Assembly: GCA_020638995.1 (NCBI GenBank)
Contig: JACKHM010000001.1
Span: 2,852,001-2,916,000 of the forward strand
Length of the DNA: 64,000 nt
Origin: Planctomycetaceae bacterium
Lineage (GTDB): Bacteria > Planctomycetota > Planctomycetia > Pirellulales > Pirellulaceae
Reading direction: 5' to 3'
Below are positions 61,889-64,000 of this stretch, in pieces (the first letter of the stretch is position 1; each line of letters starts with the position of its first letter). The position numbers were made by a program, and so were the translations under genes. The notes beneath the pieces are model-generated. The model ran no database searches. It saw only the letters and a program-made list of their open reading frames with translations, and was not told the DNA's origin.

Positions 61889-64000
61889 AGTGTAACCAAT
61901 CCCGCCCTGCGACCAATCCGCAACCCGCGCGGTCGGCAGCATTTCGGGGACATTAGTGTAACCAATCCCGCCCTGCGACCAATCCGCAACTGCGCGGTGC
62001 TGGCGAAGACACCGGGCGAAAGTGTAACCAATCCCGCCCTGCGACCAATCCGCAACACATCGAGCTGTTCTTGACGGGTGCGGTTAGTGTAACCAATCCC
62101 GCCCTGCGACCAATCCGCAACAATACCTGCGGTTGTGATACTCCCATTTGCAGTGTAACCAATCCCGCCCTGCGACCAATCCGCAACCGACTTCGAGAGA
62201 AGGAAAATGTATTCGTGAGTGTAACCAATCCCGCCCTGCGACCAATCCGCAACGTGGAATCGACCGAGGTGATGGTCGATGTGAGTGTAACCAATCCCGC
62301 CCTGCGACCAATCCGCAACCTCAGGCGGCGGTAGTGGAATCTCGCAGAAGTGTAACCAATCCCGCCCTGCGACCAATCCGCAACGAGTGGGTTGTACTGT
62401 CGACCACGCTAACTAGTGTAACCAATCCCGCCCTGCGACCAATCCGCAACCTTGCCTTGGTCCACTTCGCATTCAGCGGCAGTGTAACCAATCCCGCCCT
62501 GCGACCAATCCGCAACCTAGAAACAAGTCACTGTTGGCGCAGGAACAGTGTAACCAATCCCGCCCTGCGACCAATCCGCAACAGTGGTGGTGACAATGAC
62601 AACATCGCCAAAGTGTAACCAATCCCGCCCTGCGACCAATCCGCAACAGAACCTGATCGCATTCCTCGAATGTCTCGAGTGTAACCAATCCCGCCCTGCG
62701 ACCAATCCGCAACAAAGCGTTCGCGTCTAAGTCGTCGAAGTTAGTGTAACCAATCCCGCCCTGCGACCAATCCGCAACATAATTGCCACGCGATATTCGA
62801 GAAATGACAGTGTAACCAATCCCGCCCTGCGACCAATCCGCAACAGTGAAGGAGAGTGCTGTTGTGACGACTGAAGTGTAACCAATCCCGCCCTGCGACC
62901 AATCCGCAACAAGCAACTCCCGATACATCCTCAACCACTCAGTGTAACCAATCCCGCCCTGCGACCAATCCGCAACGCGCTCCTTCCTGGTGGTCTGAAC
63001 GATTTCAGTGTAACCAATCCCGCCCTGCGACCAATCCGCAACATGCACGCCTTCTGTCTCGCCAGATGGCTTAGTGTAACCAATCCCGCCCTGCGACCAA
63101 TCCGCAACAAGCCGGTGTGCGAAAAACTGGCACAAGACAGTGTAACCAATCCCGCCCTGCGACCAATCCGCAACAGCAGTTCTCCTTGACTTTCTTTAGC
63201 GTTTAGTGTAACCAATCCCGCCCTGCGACCAATCCGCAACATACTCTCTCTCTTACTCCTCTCCTCTCTAGTGTAACCAATCCCGCCCTGCGACCAATCC
63301 GCAACCACCTTATATGCGGGGATTTCGCCACACAAGTGTAACCAATCCCGCCCTGCGACCAATCCGCAACTTGCAACGCGATAACCAGAATTCGGCGATG
63401 AGTGTAACCAATCCCGCCCTGCGACCAATCCGCAACGACAGAGGTGTCCACCGCTGATTGCTGGTAGTGTAACCAATCCCGCCCTGCGACCAATCCGCAA
63501 CCTTACACTGTGGGTTCTCTGTTGCTGTGGTAGTGTAACCAATCCCGCCCTGCGACCAATCCGCAACATGGATTACGAGGTGTAGATGGAACTGGCCAGT
63601 GTAACCAATCCCGCCCTGCGACCAATCCGCAACAGGTTTCTTCATCTGGTTGTGTAACCACAAGTGTAACCAATCCCGCCCTGCGACCAATCCGCAACCG
63701 CACACACACGCCGAAATCAGCGACAGCAGTGTAACCAATCCCGCCCTGCGACCAATCCGCAACGCTTGACGAACGTATCATCGAGCCAAATTAGTGTAAC
63801 CAATCCCGCCCTGCGACCAATCCGCAACAGCGTAACGATTTTGGTTTCTTCGCCTAGCAGTGTAACCAATCCCGCCCTGCGACCAATCCGCAACGTTCTT
63901 GCATCGGAACGCAAAACGCGTCTTAGTGTAACCAATCCCGCCCTGCGACCAATCCGCAACAAGATCACGGAAGATCCCGAGTCATACGAGAGTGTAACCA
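61889..64000 (-). CRISPR. CRISPR array, 32 full repeats, continues past window end
   Basis: Thirty-two identical 36-bp repeats (61889, 61955, 62021, 62086 ... 63925) plus the first 10 bp of another at 63991. Spacers are 29-30 bp (32 complete). On the plus strand the repeat begins AGTGTAACCAATCCCGCC and ends CTGCGACCAATCCGCAAC; read on the minus strand it begins GTTGCGG and ends GGTTACACT, the type II-C form. Orientation follows from the tracrRNA anti-repeat. The right end is not visible. All repeats match, including the one nearest cas2, so there is no degenerate terminal repeat here. Spacer origins cannot be judged from the sequence. Confidence 0.98.

Noticed and set aside
61852..63968. Long open frames across the CRISPR array giving repeated peptides such as LRIGRRAGLVTL
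   Set aside because: They are translations of the 36-bp repeat in different frames, not genes.

Overview
The window comes from a planctomycete, most likely of the Pirellulaceae type. The evidence is the gene content: a DUF1549/DUF1553 - DUF1501 - pre-peptidase (PPC) operon, a 3-keto-disaccharide hydrolase (DUF1080) protein, zinc-ribbon membrane proteins opening with an 'IVCPGCKKRF'-like motif, an LRR membrane protein, and many secreted proteins of unknown role. Coding density is ordinary and genes are arranged as short operons on both strands.

Layout. 0.3-1.7 kb: an IS4-type transposase. 2-5 kb: a CnoX/YbbN-like thioredoxin-TPR protein and an LRR membrane protein, separated by a REP-like inverted repeat. 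5.1-11.1 kb: the planctomycete surface operon (minus strand). 11.3-17.4 kb: YceH and a run of minus-strand secreted proteins ending in an ECF sigma factor with an anti-sigma factor that carries two CxxCH haem motifs. 17.7-18.3 kb: a broken histidine kinase. 18.3-27.4 kb: DUF1080, a zinc-ribbon membrane protein, an HD phosphohydrolase, an iron-type binding lipoprotein, a zincin-like lipoprotein, glyA, a lone receiver domain and a sialidase-like protein. 27.4-28.8 kb: a secreted thioredoxin-fold protein interrupted by one in-frame TGA at the redox-active position (CxxU), followed by a bacterial-type SECIS hairpin, so a probable deiodinase-like selenoprotein. 30.7-36.8 kb: gyrA and a nucleotide-sugar operon (gmd, rmd-like, ugd). 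36.8-45.9 kb: SYLF protein, EEP nuclease/phosphatase, DinB, CPA2 antiporter with CBS domains, an NMT1-type ABC importer, a frameshifted radical SAM gene and a peroxiredoxin. 46-54.9 kb: coiled-coil membrane protein, lnt, an anti-sigma-like protein with a dockerin-like tail, ruvX, a lipase, manC and a UAP1-type uridylyltransferase. 55.2-56.2 kb: a secreted zincin.

56.6-64 kb: a complete type II-C CRISPR-Cas locus. A tracrRNA gene can be read directly (promoter, anti-repeat, hairpins, terminator) and lies divergently upstream of cas9 (1211 aa), followed by cas1, cas2 and an array of at least 32 identical 36-bp repeats that runs off the window. The anti-repeat orientation says that the array is transcribed on the minus strand, towards cas2, so the leader end is outside the window unless each repeat carries its own promoter.

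The two most notable items are the predicted selenoprotein, which a standard gene caller splits into two pieces, and the unannotated tracrRNA with its unusual bulged anti-repeat. All calls come from reading the sequence by eye; no database search was possible.
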